Source of the DNA: Sphingomonas sp. KR3-1
GTDB taxonomy: Bacteria > Pseudomonadota > Alphaproteobacteria > Sphingomonadales > Sphingomonadaceae
Length of the DNA stretch: 64,000 bases
Reading direction: 5' to 3'
Assembly (NCBI RefSeq): GCF_040049295.1
Contig: NZ_JBDZDQ010000001.1
Span: forward strand, 1,550,001-1,614,000
Below, in pieces: positions 53,993 to 61,477 of the stretch. The position numbers and the translations under genes are program-made. The first letter of the stretch is position 1, and each line of letters opens with the position of its first letter. The notes beneath the pieces are model-generated. The model ran no database searches and was not told where the DNA came from. It saw nothing but the letters and a program-made list of their open reading frames with translations.

Positions 53993-54823
53993 TCAGCCTC
54001 CGATGCGCAGCCACAGCGCGGTGGCGTCGTCCGATATCTTGAAGCGCGGGAAGCGCGTGCAGGCGGCGTCCGCCTGCTCGATCGCGCGCAGCTCCTCGGC
54101 GACAGCGGCGAGGCCGCGGGCGCGGATCGCCGCGACCAGGCCGGCGTCGTCATAGGCGGCATAGCTGTCGATCAGCGCGGCATAGCCGTCGCTCATCAGC
54201 AGGATCTCGTCGCCGGATGATACCGGGATGCGGGCGCTGTCGACCTGCGCCATGTGATCGGGATCGACGCTCAATACGCGCATGCCCGGGCGGCCGCGGG
54301 TGGATTTGAGGTTGGCGAGGATCGGCTCGGAGCGCTTGGGGCTGCCCAGGCCATGCTCGGCAAGGCTGGCGGCACGCTCGGCCTCCGAATTGCGGATCTC
54401 CTTTTCCGGACCGAGGCGGGTGACGGCGCCGGCGCCGGCGGGCCAGTGGAAGCCGACGCAATCGCCGAGCCAGCCGATCTCCAGTTCGTCGGCGCCCAGG
54501 CGCACGGCGAGCGCCGAAGCGAGCGGATATTCCCAGCGGTCCTCGGGATCGCGGGTGCGCTCGCTTGCCCAGGCCGCGAGGATGCGCGCGGCGACTTCGC
54601 CGTAGATCGCCGCGATCGAGCCGGCGGTGGATGCGGTGAAGCCGGCCTGCGCCACGCTCGCCAGCCACGCCGCGCCGCCCTGCGCGCCAACCAGCCCGGG
54701 CGGGCCGAGATCGGTGGCGCCGTCGATCACCCAGGCGTGGTGGCGGGCGGATCCGGTGCGGTCGTCATTGGGCGTGGAGAGCGCGCCGGCGAGGCTGAGC
54801 GACTGGAGGAGATCGAAGTGCAT
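53993..54823 (-). CDS. PP2C-like serine/threonine phosphatase domain protein
   Basis: A 276-residue protein with a degenerate-looking PP2C fold: W-V-I-D-G-A-T-D-L (in place of the usual D-G-x-G), W-L-G-D-C-V-G, and E-I-L-L-M-S-D-G-Y-A-A-L-I-D. Metal-binding aspartates D-G and S-D-G are kept, so activity is possible. No sigma or anti-sigma gene lies near. Coupled with the yciI-like gene. ATG at 54823. Confidence 0.82.
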   Translation of the reverse strand: MHFDLLQSLSLAGALSTPNDDRTGSARHHAWVIDGATDLGPPGLVGAQGGAAWLASVAQAGFTASTAGSIAAIYGEVAARILAAWASERTRDPEDRWEYPLASALAVRLGADELEIGWLGDCVGFHWPAGAGAVTRLGPEKEIRNSEAERAASLAEHGLGSPKRSEPILANLKSTRGRPGMRVLSVDPDHMAQVDSARIPVSSGDEILLMSDGYAALIDSYAAYDDAGLVAAIRARGLAAVAEELRAIEQADAACTRFPRFKISDDATALWLRIGG

Positions 54824-54833
54824 GGCCGCGAGC

Positions 54834-55334
54834 CTAGCCCGGATTCGTGACGCTCCGCACCATGTAACGCGCTTGTGGGCCATAACTGGAAAGCTTGGCC
54901 CTGAGGGCAGGATTTTCATGGGGCTCGAAGCCCTGGGCCTGCCAGAACGCCGCGGACTCATTGACCGAGACGAGCGCTACGGCCGCGTCGACCTGCGCGA
55001 AGAGCCGGGCGAGACCGGCGCGGGCATGGCCATCGCCGCGCGCCTCGGGGAGCAGCGCGAGATCATGGAGGTACCAGCTGTCGCGCGCGTCCGGCAGGGC
55101 GCCGAGCAGCGTGTCGAGCGGGGGGATCGCCTCGAGCGGCCAGGGATAGGCGATGAGGTAGCCGGCGATCGTTGCGCCGTCCGCGAGGACGAAGCAGGTC
55201 TCCGGGGCGAGCACGAGCCGCTCGGCGAAGCAGGCACGCCCCTCGGGATGCTCCGGAAAGGCGATGGCGGCGACCGCGACGACGCCGTCGAGATCGTCCG
55301 CCGTCATCGCGCGCCAGTGCAGGGGACGGTGCAT
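54834..55334 (-). CDS. GNAT-family N-acetyltransferase
   Basis: A 166-residue acetyltransferase: L-H-W-R-A-M-T-A-D-D-L-D-G-V start, S-W-Y-L-H-D-L-A-L-L-P-E-A-R-G-D-G-H-A-R-A-G-L (acetyl-CoA loop, R-x-x-G-x-G/A form) and V-N-E-S-A-A-F-W-Q-A-Q-G-F. The late M-V-R-S-V resembles the end of small-molecule GNATs. Substrate unknown. 10 bp upstream of the phosphatase-like gene; likely one operon. Confidence 0.9.
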   Translation of the reverse strand: MHRPLHWRAMTADDLDGVVAVAAIAFPEHPEGRACFAERLVLAPETCFVLADGATIAGYLIAYPWPLEAIPPLDTLLGALPDARDSWYLHDLALLPEARGDGHARAGLARLFAQVDAAVALVSVNESAAFWQAQGFEPHENPALRAKLSSYGPQARYMVRSVTNPG

Positions 55335-55367
55335 CGGCGCCGTCTAGCGGCAAAGGCCACGCCCTGG

Positions 55368-56060
55368 CTAGTCGGGCTTCGCCTCTGCTGCCGGCTGCGG
55401 GACGGGTTCAGGTTCAGGCGCAGGCACAGGCGGTGGCGGTGGCGGTGCAGGTTCGGTCAGAGGCGCTTCGGGTGGCGTGGCTCCGGCGGAGGCTTGCTGC
55501 GGGGCCGGGCCGGTGCTGCGCGGATAGAAGACGAAGCGGATGGCATAGACGACAAGCGCCACGACCATCGCCGTGAAGGCCAGCCACTCGGGCAGCCAGC
55601 CCAGGCCGGCCAGCGCGGTGGCCGCTGCGACGCCGCCCGACAGCGCAGTGAGCGCCCAATAGCGGCGCGCCTGCACCCCCCACAGCTTGCCGCGCTCGAA
55701 GAAGAAGCGATAGACCGGCGGGATCAGCAAGGTCAGCGCGATCGCACAATGCGGCTCCAGCTTCACGAAGCTGAGCAGCTTGATCTCGCCGGGATAGAGC
55801 AGGTGGAACGTCGCTGCCATGGCGAAGAGCTCGACGAAATCGCGCGCGAAGCCGGATAGCGGATAGGTCTCGCCCGGCTCCATCATGCCCTCGAGGAACT
55901 GGGCGGAGAAATAGAAGATCAGGGGCAGCTGCCATGGCAGCGCCGTGATCTCCGCGGCCGGATTGGCGGTGAGGCCGATATAGGCAAAGGTGCCGAGCGC
56001 CGCCGGATACCAGAGCGCATAGATATATTGCTTGCGCCGCTCGCCCAGCGTCTCGGCCAT
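55368..56060 (-). CDS. Hypothetical multi-pass membrane protein
   Basis: A 230-residue protein with about five membrane helices in residues 12-175 and a C-terminal cytoplasmic or periplasmic tail of Pro/Ala/Glu repeats (PAPPPPPPVPAPEPEPVPQP). Not recognised. It is close to none of the neighbours in function; 33 bp before the GNAT gene on the same strand. Confidence 0.78.
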   Translation of the reverse strand: MAETLGERRKQYIYALWYPAALGTFAYIGLTANPAAEITALPWQLPLIFYFSAQFLEGMMEPGETYPLSGFARDFVELFAMAATFHLLYPGEIKLLSFVKLEPHCAIALTLLIPPVYRFFFERGKLWGVQARRYWALTALSGGVAAATALAGLGWLPEWLAFTAMVVALVVYAIRFVFYPRSTGPAPQQASAGATPPEAPLTEPAPPPPPPVPAPEPEPVPQPAAEAKPD

Positions 56061-56147
56061 CCGCAGCTTCCCCCTGCGGACCAGGATATCGCCGGGAGCG
56101 CTCGTTCCGAAGCCCTATTGGCTCCGGAACGGCACGATCCGGTCCGC

Positions 56148-57443
56148 TCAGTCGGCGAACAGCAGCACGGGGGTCTCGAGCAGCTTGCGCACCGCCTGGA
56201 CGAAGCTCGCCGCATCCCAGCCGTCGACGACGCGGTGGTCGCAGCTGATCGAGAGGTTCATCAGCTTGGCGCGGACGATCTCGTCGCCGTGGAAGACCGG
56301 GCGCTCGACGATCTTGTTCGGGCCGATGATCGCGACTTCGGGGCGGTTGATCACCGGGGTGGTGGCGATGCCGCCCAAGGGGCCGAGCGAAGTGACGGTG
56401 AGGGTGGAGCCGCTCAGCTCCTCGCTCTTCGCCTTGCCGGTGCGCGCAGCCTCGGCGAGGCGGCTGATCTCGGCCGCGAGCTGCCAGACATTCTTGTCCT
56501 GCGCGTCGCGGATCACCGGGACCATGAGGCCCGCGTCCGTCTGCGCCGCCATGCCGAGATGGACGCGGCCGTGGCGGGTGACCACGCCGGCCTCGTCGTC
56601 ATAGCGCGCGTTGATCATCGGGAAATCGGGCAGCGCCCGGCAGATCGCGACGATCAGGAAGGGGAGCATGGTCAGCTTGGGGCGCTGGCCGCGATTGTCG
56701 TTGAGGTCGCCGCGCATCGCCTCGAGCGCGGTGACGTCGATCTCATCGACATAGGTGAAGTGCGGGATTTGGCGCTTGGAGGCGGCCATGTTCTCGGCAA
56801 TGCGGCGGCGCATGCCGATGACCTTGATCGGCTGGTCCTCGCGGGCGCGGCTGGCGTGCGGCGCGTGATAGCCCTGCGCGCTGCCATAGCGGAGATACGC
56901 GTCGAGATCGGCGTGGCGGATATGGTTGCCGTCGGCCTTCACCACGGCGAGGTCGATGCCGAGATCGCGGGCGCGGGCGCGGACCGCGGGGGAGGCGAGG
57001 ACCTGACGGTGGGCGACGGGCTCGGCCACCTCTTCCGTTCGGCTCGAGCTTGTCGAAGGCCGGCTCTCCACGGGCGTTTCGCTCGCGGCCTGGGGCGCTT
57101 CGACAGGCTCAGCGCGAACGGTTTCCTGGGGCTCCGCTGCTTCTTCGACACCCGGCGTCTCCGCCTCGACCTGCTCTTCCACCGGCGTCTCGGCGACGTC
57201 GCCCTCGACTTCGATCACCATCAGCCCCGAGCCGATCGCGACCATCTCGCCGACTTCGCCGGCAAGCTCGACGACGACGCCCGAGACCGGCGATTCCATC
57301 TCGACGGTGGCCTTGTCGGTCATCATGTCGGCGACCTGCTGGTCCTCCGACACCGTGTCGCCGACCTTGACGTGCCAGGCGACGATCTCGGCCTCGGCAA
57401 TGCCTTCGCCGATGTCCGGCAGGCGGAAAGTGAAGCGTGCCAT
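56148..57443 (-). CDS. bkdB: Branched-chain 2-oxoacid dehydrogenase E2 (dihydrolipoyl transacylase)
   Basis: Core acyltransferase of the BCKDH complex, 431 residues. Lipoyl domain about 1-80 with the lipoylated Lys44 in T-D-K-A-T; linker about 85-145; peripheral-subunit-binding domain about 148-190 (VLASPAVRARARDLGIDL); catalytic domain with S-C-D-H-R-V-V-D-G-W. Residues about 109-137 of the linker (VRAEPVEAP…RPSTSSSRTE) are encoded by a dispersed repeat. ATG at 57443. Last gene of the E1alpha-E1beta-E2 set, 5 bp after E1beta. Confidence 0.94.
   Translation of the reverse strand: MARFTFRLPDIGEGIAEAEIVAWHVKVGDTVSEDQQVADMMTDKATVEMESPVSGVVVELAGEVGEMVAIGSGLMVIEVEGDVAETPVEEQVEAETPGVEEAAEPQETVRAEPVEAPQAASETPVESRPSTSSSRTEEVAEPVAHRQVLASPAVRARARDLGIDLAVVKADGNHIRHADLDAYLRYGSAQGYHAPHASRAREDQPIKVIGMRRRIAENMAASKRQIPHFTYVDEIDVTALEAMRGDLNDNRGQRPKLTMLPFLIVAICRALPDFPMINARYDDEAGVVTRHGRVHLGMAAQTDAGLMVPVIRDAQDKNVWQLAAEISRLAEAARTGKAKSEELSGSTLTVTSLGPLGGIATTPVINRPEVAIIGPNKIVERPVFHGDEIVRAKLMNLSISCDHRVVDGWDAASFVQAVRKLLETPVLLFAD
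57034..57122. repeat. Dispersed repeat within the bkdB coding sequence
   Basis: CCGTTCGGCTCGAGCTTGTC (57034-57053, continuing GAAGG) and GCGCTTCGACAGGCTCAGCG (57095-57114, continuing CGAACGG) are imperfect inverted arms around a 36-bp centre. Sequences of this kind (TTCGACAAGCTCAG…) are recalled as abundant in sphingomonad genomes, where they give RAEPVE-like peptides when translated. It lies in frame in the flexible E2 linker. Confidence 0.75.
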
Positions 57444-57448
57444 GCGGA

Positions 57449-58486
57449 TCAGTCCTTCAGGATTTTCTTGAGCGCCGTGCCGATGCGCACCGGGCCGGGG
57501 AAATAGGCCCATTCCAGGCTATGCGGATAGGGCGTGTCGAAGCCGGTGACGCGCTCGATCGGCGCCTCGAGGTGATAGAAGCAGCGCTCCTGGACGAGCG
57601 CCGAAAGCTCGGCGCCGAAGCCCGAGGTGCGCGTCGCCTCGTGGACGATCATGCAGCGGCCGGTCTTCTTCACCGACGCCTCGATCGTCTCGATGTCGAG
57701 CGGGACGAGCGTGCGCAGGTCGACGATCTCGGCATCGACGCCCATCTCCTCGACCGTGTTGGCGACGACGTGGACCATCGTGCCGTAGCAGAGGATCGTC
57801 ACCGCCTCGCCCGGGCGGACGACAGCGGCCTTGCCGAGCTCGACCCGGTAATGGCCGCCGGGCACCAGCGCGCCGGGATGATCGGCCCAGGTCTTGGCCG
57901 GGCGGTCGTAATGGCCGTGGAACGGGCCGTTGTAGATGCGCTTGGGCTCGAGGAAGAGGACGGGGTCATTGTCCTCGATCGCGGCGATCAGCAGGCCCTT
58001 GGCGTCGTAGGGCGTCGAGGCGATCACCGTCTTCATGCCCGAGACATGGGTGAAGATGCCCTCGGGCGACTGCGAATGCGTCTGGCCGCCGAAGATGCCG
58101 CCGCCATAGGGCGAGCGGATCGTGATCGGCGCGATGAAGTCCGCCGCCGAGCGATAGCGCAGCCGCGCCGCTTCGGAGACGAGCTGGTCGAGCGCCGGGT
58201 AGATATAATCGGCGAACTGGATCTCGGGGACCGGGCGCAGGCCATAGGCGCCCATGCCGATCGCCACGCCCATGATGCCGATCTCGGTGATCGGCGTGTC
58301 GAAGGCGCGGGTCTTGCCGTACTTGGCCTGGAGCCCGGCGGTGGCGCGGAAGACGCCGCCGAAATAGCCGACATCCTCGCCCATCACGATCACGTTCGGA
58401 TCGCGTTCCATCATCACGTCCATGGCCGAGTTGATCGCCTGGATCATGTTCATCTGGATCATGTCGCTCATGATTTCAGCGTTCAC
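57449..58486 (-). CDS. bkdA2: Branched-chain 2-oxoacid dehydrogenase E1 beta
   Basis: Beta subunit of the thiamine-diphosphate-dependent E1, 345 residues. It has M-I-Q-A-I-N-S-A-M-D-V-M-M-E-R-D-P-N-V-I-V-M-G-E-D-V-G and the G-G-V-F-R-A-T, F-D-T-P-I-T-E and P-E-I-Q-F-A-D segments of transketolase-like beta subunits. Decarboxylates 2-oxoisovalerate and related acids with the alpha subunit. Overlaps the alpha gene by 4 nt. Confidence 0.95.
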   Translation of the reverse strand: MNAEIMSDMIQMNMIQAINSAMDVMMERDPNVIVMGEDVGYFGGVFRATAGLQAKYGKTRAFDTPITEIGIMGVAIGMGAYGLRPVPEIQFADYIYPALDQLVSEAARLRYRSAADFIAPITIRSPYGGGIFGGQTHSQSPEGIFTHVSGMKTVIASTPYDAKGLLIAAIEDNDPVLFLEPKRIYNGPFHGHYDRPAKTWADHPGALVPGGHYRVELGKAAVVRPGEAVTILCYGTMVHVVANTVEEMGVDAEIVDLRTLVPLDIETIEASVKKTGRCMIVHEATRTSGFGAELSALVQERCFYHLEAPIERVTGFDTPYPHSLEWAYFPGPVRIGTALKKILKD

Positions 58487-59769
58487 AGCCCGGCCGCCTT
58501 CTGCTCGTCGAGCATCTGCTGCTGCTGTTCCTTCAGATGCCAGGGGATCTCTTCAAACACGCCCTCGAACATCGATTCGAAGGGCTGGTGCATGCCGTGG
58601 CCGAGGATGCCGTTCTTCTCGGCCTCCTTCTGCGCGCGCTTGACCAGCTCGGCGAGCTCGAGGTCCTGCGCGGCGTGGCGCTCCTCGTCCCATTCGCCCA
58701 GCGCGATGAGGTGTTCCTTTAGCCGGCGGATCGGATCGCCGAGCGGCCAGGCATTGGGCTCGCCGGCCGAGCGATAGGCGGTGGGATCGTCCGAGGTGGA
58801 GTGGCCCTCGGCGCGGTAGGTGAAATGCTCGATCAGCGTCGGGCCCTGGTTGGTCCGCGCGCGCTCGGCGGCCCATTGTGTGGCGGCGTACACGGCGAGC
58901 GCGTCGTTGCCGTCGATGCGCAGGCCGGCGATGCCATAGCCGATCGCGCGCGCCGCAAAGGTGGTCGCCTCGGCACCCGCGAAACCCGAGAAGCTCGAGA
59001 TCGCCCATTGGTTGTTGACGACGTTGAAGATCACCGGCGCCTTGTAGACGGTCGCGAAGGTCAGCGCCGAGTGGAAGTCGCCCTCCGCCGTCGACCCTTC
59101 GCCGCACCAGGTGGCGGCGATGCGCGTGTCGCCCTTGGCCGCGCTCGCCATCGCCCAGCCGACCGCCTGGGGATATTGCGTCGCGAGATTGCCCGAGATC
59201 GAGAAGAAGCCGAACTCCTTGGACGAATACATGATCGGCAGCTGCCGGCCCTGCAGCGGATCGCCCTTGTTCGAATAGATCTGGTTCATCATCGTCACGA
59301 TCGGATAGCCGCGCGTGATCAGGATTCCCTGCTGGCGATAGGAGGGGAAGCACATGTCGTCGCCGGCGAGCGCCATCGCGGCGCCGATCGACACGGCCTC
59401 CTCGCCGGTGGACTTCATGTAGAAGCTGGTCTTGCCCTGGCGCTGGGCGCGGAACATGCGCTCGTCGAACGCGCGGGTGAGCGCCATCGAGCGGAGCATG
59501 CGGCGCTTGGCGTCGGCGTCGAGGCGGGGGTCCCAGGGGCCGACGGCATTGCCCTCGTCATCGAGCACGCGGACCAGGCCATAGGCCAGCTCATGGAAGC
59601 TGGCGGCGGCATCGGCGGTGTCGGGGCGGCGAGTGGCGCCAGCGGCCGGCACCACGATGTCGCTGAAGTCCGCCTCGTCGCCCGGGCGGAATCGCGGCTC
59701 GGGCACGTGCAGCGCAAGCGGGGGCAGGTTGGCGCGGTCGCGCTCGCTGGACATGGGCTCTCCGGACAT
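58483..59769 (-). CDS. bkdA1: Branched-chain 2-oxoacid dehydrogenase E1 alpha
   Basis: Alpha subunit of E1, 428 residues. ThDP motif G-E-G-S-T-A-E-G-D-F-H-S-A-L…N-N-Q-W-A-I-S, and phosphorylation-loop type H-S-T-S-D-D-P-T-A-Y-R. The R-Q-Q-G-I-L-I-T-R-G and S-G-N-L-A-T-Q segments point to the branched-chain rather than pyruvate enzyme. ATG at 59769, or at 59754 with GGAGAG before it. First gene of the set; a palindrome and likely promoter lie upstream. Confidence 0.94.
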   Translation of the reverse strand: MSGEPMSSERDRANLPPLALHVPEPRFRPGDEADFSDIVVPAAGATRRPDTADAAASFHELAYGLVRVLDDEGNAVGPWDPRLDADAKRRMLRSMALTRAFDERMFRAQRQGKTSFYMKSTGEEAVSIGAAMALAGDDMCFPSYRQQGILITRGYPIVTMMNQIYSNKGDPLQGRQLPIMYSSKEFGFFSISGNLATQYPQAVGWAMASAAKGDTRIAATWCGEGSTAEGDFHSALTFATVYKAPVIFNVVNNQWAISSFSGFAGAEATTFAARAIGYGIAGLRIDGNDALAVYAATQWAAERARTNQGPTLIEHFTYRAEGHSTSDDPTAYRSAGEPNAWPLGDPIRRLKEHLIALGEWDEERHAAQDLELAELVKRAQKEAEKNGILGHGMHQPFESMFEGVFEEIPWHLKEQQQQMLDEQKAAGL

Positions 59770-59813
59770 AGGTTCCCGTTACCAAACGCTCGGGAATCAC
59801 GTTTCGCGCCATT

Positions 59814-59861
59814 GTTATAAAATTTCAAAGCCCCGCGCAAGAAGGTCAGGGGTGCTGACCT
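59814..59861 (-). promoter_or_regulatory. Putative bkd promoter and upstream palindrome
   Basis: AGGTCAG-GGGTG-CTGACCT (59843-59861) is a perfect 7-bp inverted repeat about 75 bp before the E1 alpha start. On the minus strand, downstream of it, CTTGCG (59841-59836), 16 bp and TATAAC (59819-59814) could be the promoter, so the palindrome sits where an activator would bind. The regulator is not identified. Confidence 0.5.
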
Positions 59862-59904
59862 GAAATGCCGCCCGAAAGGATGGGAATTCGCGACGGCCCG
59901 AGGC

Positions 59905-60603
59905 TCAGGGCATGGGATCGCCGCGCCGATCGTCGGGCACCACGCCCGCCGCGTTGAGCACCGCCGCAGCCAGCGCGCGCGTCGGCGCGTCGAGCGTGCA
60001 TTCGTGGCGGGTGACGACGTGATCGCCGGAAGCGGTGCGCAACTCGAAGAGCAGCTGGGTGCCATCCATGCACATCACCATGTCCTGGCGGCGCGGCGCC
60101 CCCGCGAACTCGCGGCCGTCCTTGTTGTCGGGCAGCCGCTCGGCGAAGCGGGCCGCGGCGAGCGCATCGCTGACGCGCGCGAACCGGTCGGCCGCCAGGG
60201 CGCTGGTCCGCCGTTCGTCGATCGGGCCGCCGCCATAGCCACCGCGCCCCTTGGTGCGCGTGTAGCGCAGCTCCAGCCGGCCATCGGCGCGCTGGTCGAT
60301 CCCGATCACATAGGGCTGGTTGAAGGTCGGCAGCACCAGCATCCGCAACCGGCTGCGATAGCCGTCCAGCGCTTGCGGTGCCCACAGCATCGGCTCCTCC
60401 ATCGAGGCGAGGTGCATGCCGACCCAGCTTTCGAGAAAGCCGTCCTTGTTGGGCGCGAAGTCGGGTGGGAGATACTGGGTCCTGGCTGCAGGTGCCTCCT
60501 GCGCCTGGGCGGCACCGGGCGCGAGGAGCAGCAGCGCGACGGCGAGCGCGGCCCGCATGCGACCGGGGCCGGAACGCGCAGCGCGGCTGGGGTTGCGGAT
60601 CAT
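59905..60603 (-). CDS. Exported hypothetical protein
   Basis: A 232-residue protein with a basic N-terminus and signal peptide ending about residue 35 (…GAAQAQ). The mature part has no domain I recognise; two cysteines (MCMDG, HECTL) may form a disulphide. ATG at 60603 is favoured by AAGGAG ten bases upstream; a shorter start at 60558 lacks a binding site. Divergent from imuA. Confidence 0.78.
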   Translation of the reverse strand: MIRNPSRAARSGPGRMRAALAVALLLLAPGAAQAQEAPAARTQYLPPDFAPNKDGFLESWVGMHLASMEEPMLWAPQALDGYRSRLRMLVLPTFNQPYVIGIDQRADGRLELRYTRTKGRGGYGGGPIDERRTSALAADRFARVSDALAAARFAERLPDNKDGREFAGAPRRQDMVMCMDGTQLLFELRTASGDHVVTRHECTLDAPTRALAAAVLNAAGVVPDDRRGDPMP

Positions 60604-60685
60604 GGTCCCGACGCTCCTTGAATTCGGTGGTTGCGACGAGCTTAGGGGCGCCGGGCGGAATCGCAATTGACTCTGCGTCGATATG

Positions 60686-60700
60686 GAACAAAATGGGAAC
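60686..60700 (+). promoter_or_regulatory. LexA (SOS) box of imuA
   Basis: GAAC-AAAATGG-GAAC matches the alphaproteobacterial LexA site GTTC-N7-GTTC read on the other strand. It lies 14 bp after a possible -35 (TTGACT, 60667-60672) and 28 bp before the imuA start. Confidence 0.88.
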
Positions 60701-60727
60701 ATATCTGTCCCCCGAGTCGTGAGCAGC

Positions 60728-61477
60728 ATGGCCGATCCTGCCGTCCTGAAGCAATTGCGCGAGACGCTGAGCGGTCTCGAAACCGGTGGTTTCCGCCGCC
60801 GACCGGCATTGCCCTTCGGGATCGAGGCGGTCGATTCGCGGCTGGCCGATGGCGGCTTGCGCCTCGACGCGCTGCACGAGGTTGCGGCCGGCACCAGCGA
60901 CATGGCGGACGATTGCGCGGCGACGCTGTTCCTCGCCGGAATCGCGGCGCGCGCCTGGGGCCCGGTGCTGTGGGTGATACGGCGCCGCGACCTGTTCGCG
61001 CCCGGGCTCGCCCAGTCGGGGCTCGATCCCAAGCGGCTGATCTATGCCGAGGCGAAGGACGATGCCGAGCTGCTGGCGATCATGGAGGAAGGGCTGCGCC
61101 ATCGCGGGCTCGGCGCGGTGATCGGCGAGGCCAAGCGCGCGGACATGACCGCGACTCGGCGGCTGCAGCTGGCGGCCGAGGGCGGACGGACGATCGCGCT
61201 GCTGCTGAAGCGCGCGGCACGCGAGGGCAGCGATCCGATCGCCATGCCCTCGGCGGCGGTGACGCGCTGGCGCGTGACGTGTGCGCCCTCGACGCCGCTG
61301 CCAGTGGCGGGCGTCGGCCGCCCGCGCTGGAAGCTGGCATGCGCGCGGCAAAAGGGGGGCGAAGGTTTCGAGATGATCGTGGAGGCATGCGATGCAACGG
61401 GTCGCTGCGCTCTTCCTCCCGTCATGGCCCATCGAAAGGCTGTGGCGGGCGGAAGCGCGCCCCGGCGCGCGGCCTGA
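60728..61477 (+). CDS. imuA: ImuA, SOS translesion accessory protein
   Basis: A 249-residue RecA-like accessory factor of the ImuA-ImuB-DnaE2 mutasome. It shows L-P-F-G-I-E-A-V-D-S-R-L-A-D-G-G-L, L-H-E-V-A, V-L-W-V-I-R-R-R-D-L-F-A-P-G-L and A-L-L-L-K-R-A-A-R-E-G-S-D-P, as in alphaproteobacterial ImuA. ATG at 60728 is chosen because an upstream in-frame ATG (60683) lies inside the LexA box. Overlaps imuB by 86 nt. SOS-induced by inference. Confidence 0.92.
   Translation: MADPAVLKQLRETLSGLETGGFRRRPALPFGIEAVDSRLADGGLRLDALHEVAAGTSDMADDCAATLFLAGIAARAWGPVLWVIRRRDLFAPGLAQSGLDPKRLIYAEAKDDAELLAIMEEGLRHRGLGAVIGEAKRADMTATRRLQLAAEGGRTIALLLKRAAREGSDPIAMPSAAVTRWRVTCAPSTPLPVAGVGRPRWKLACARQKGGEGFEMIVEACDATGRCALPPVMAHRKAVAGGSAPRRAA

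Noticed and set aside
60683..60727. Upstream ATG for imuA at 60683
   Set aside because: This codon is inside the LexA-box/promoter region, so a transcript from that promoter is unlikely to contain it with a binding site.
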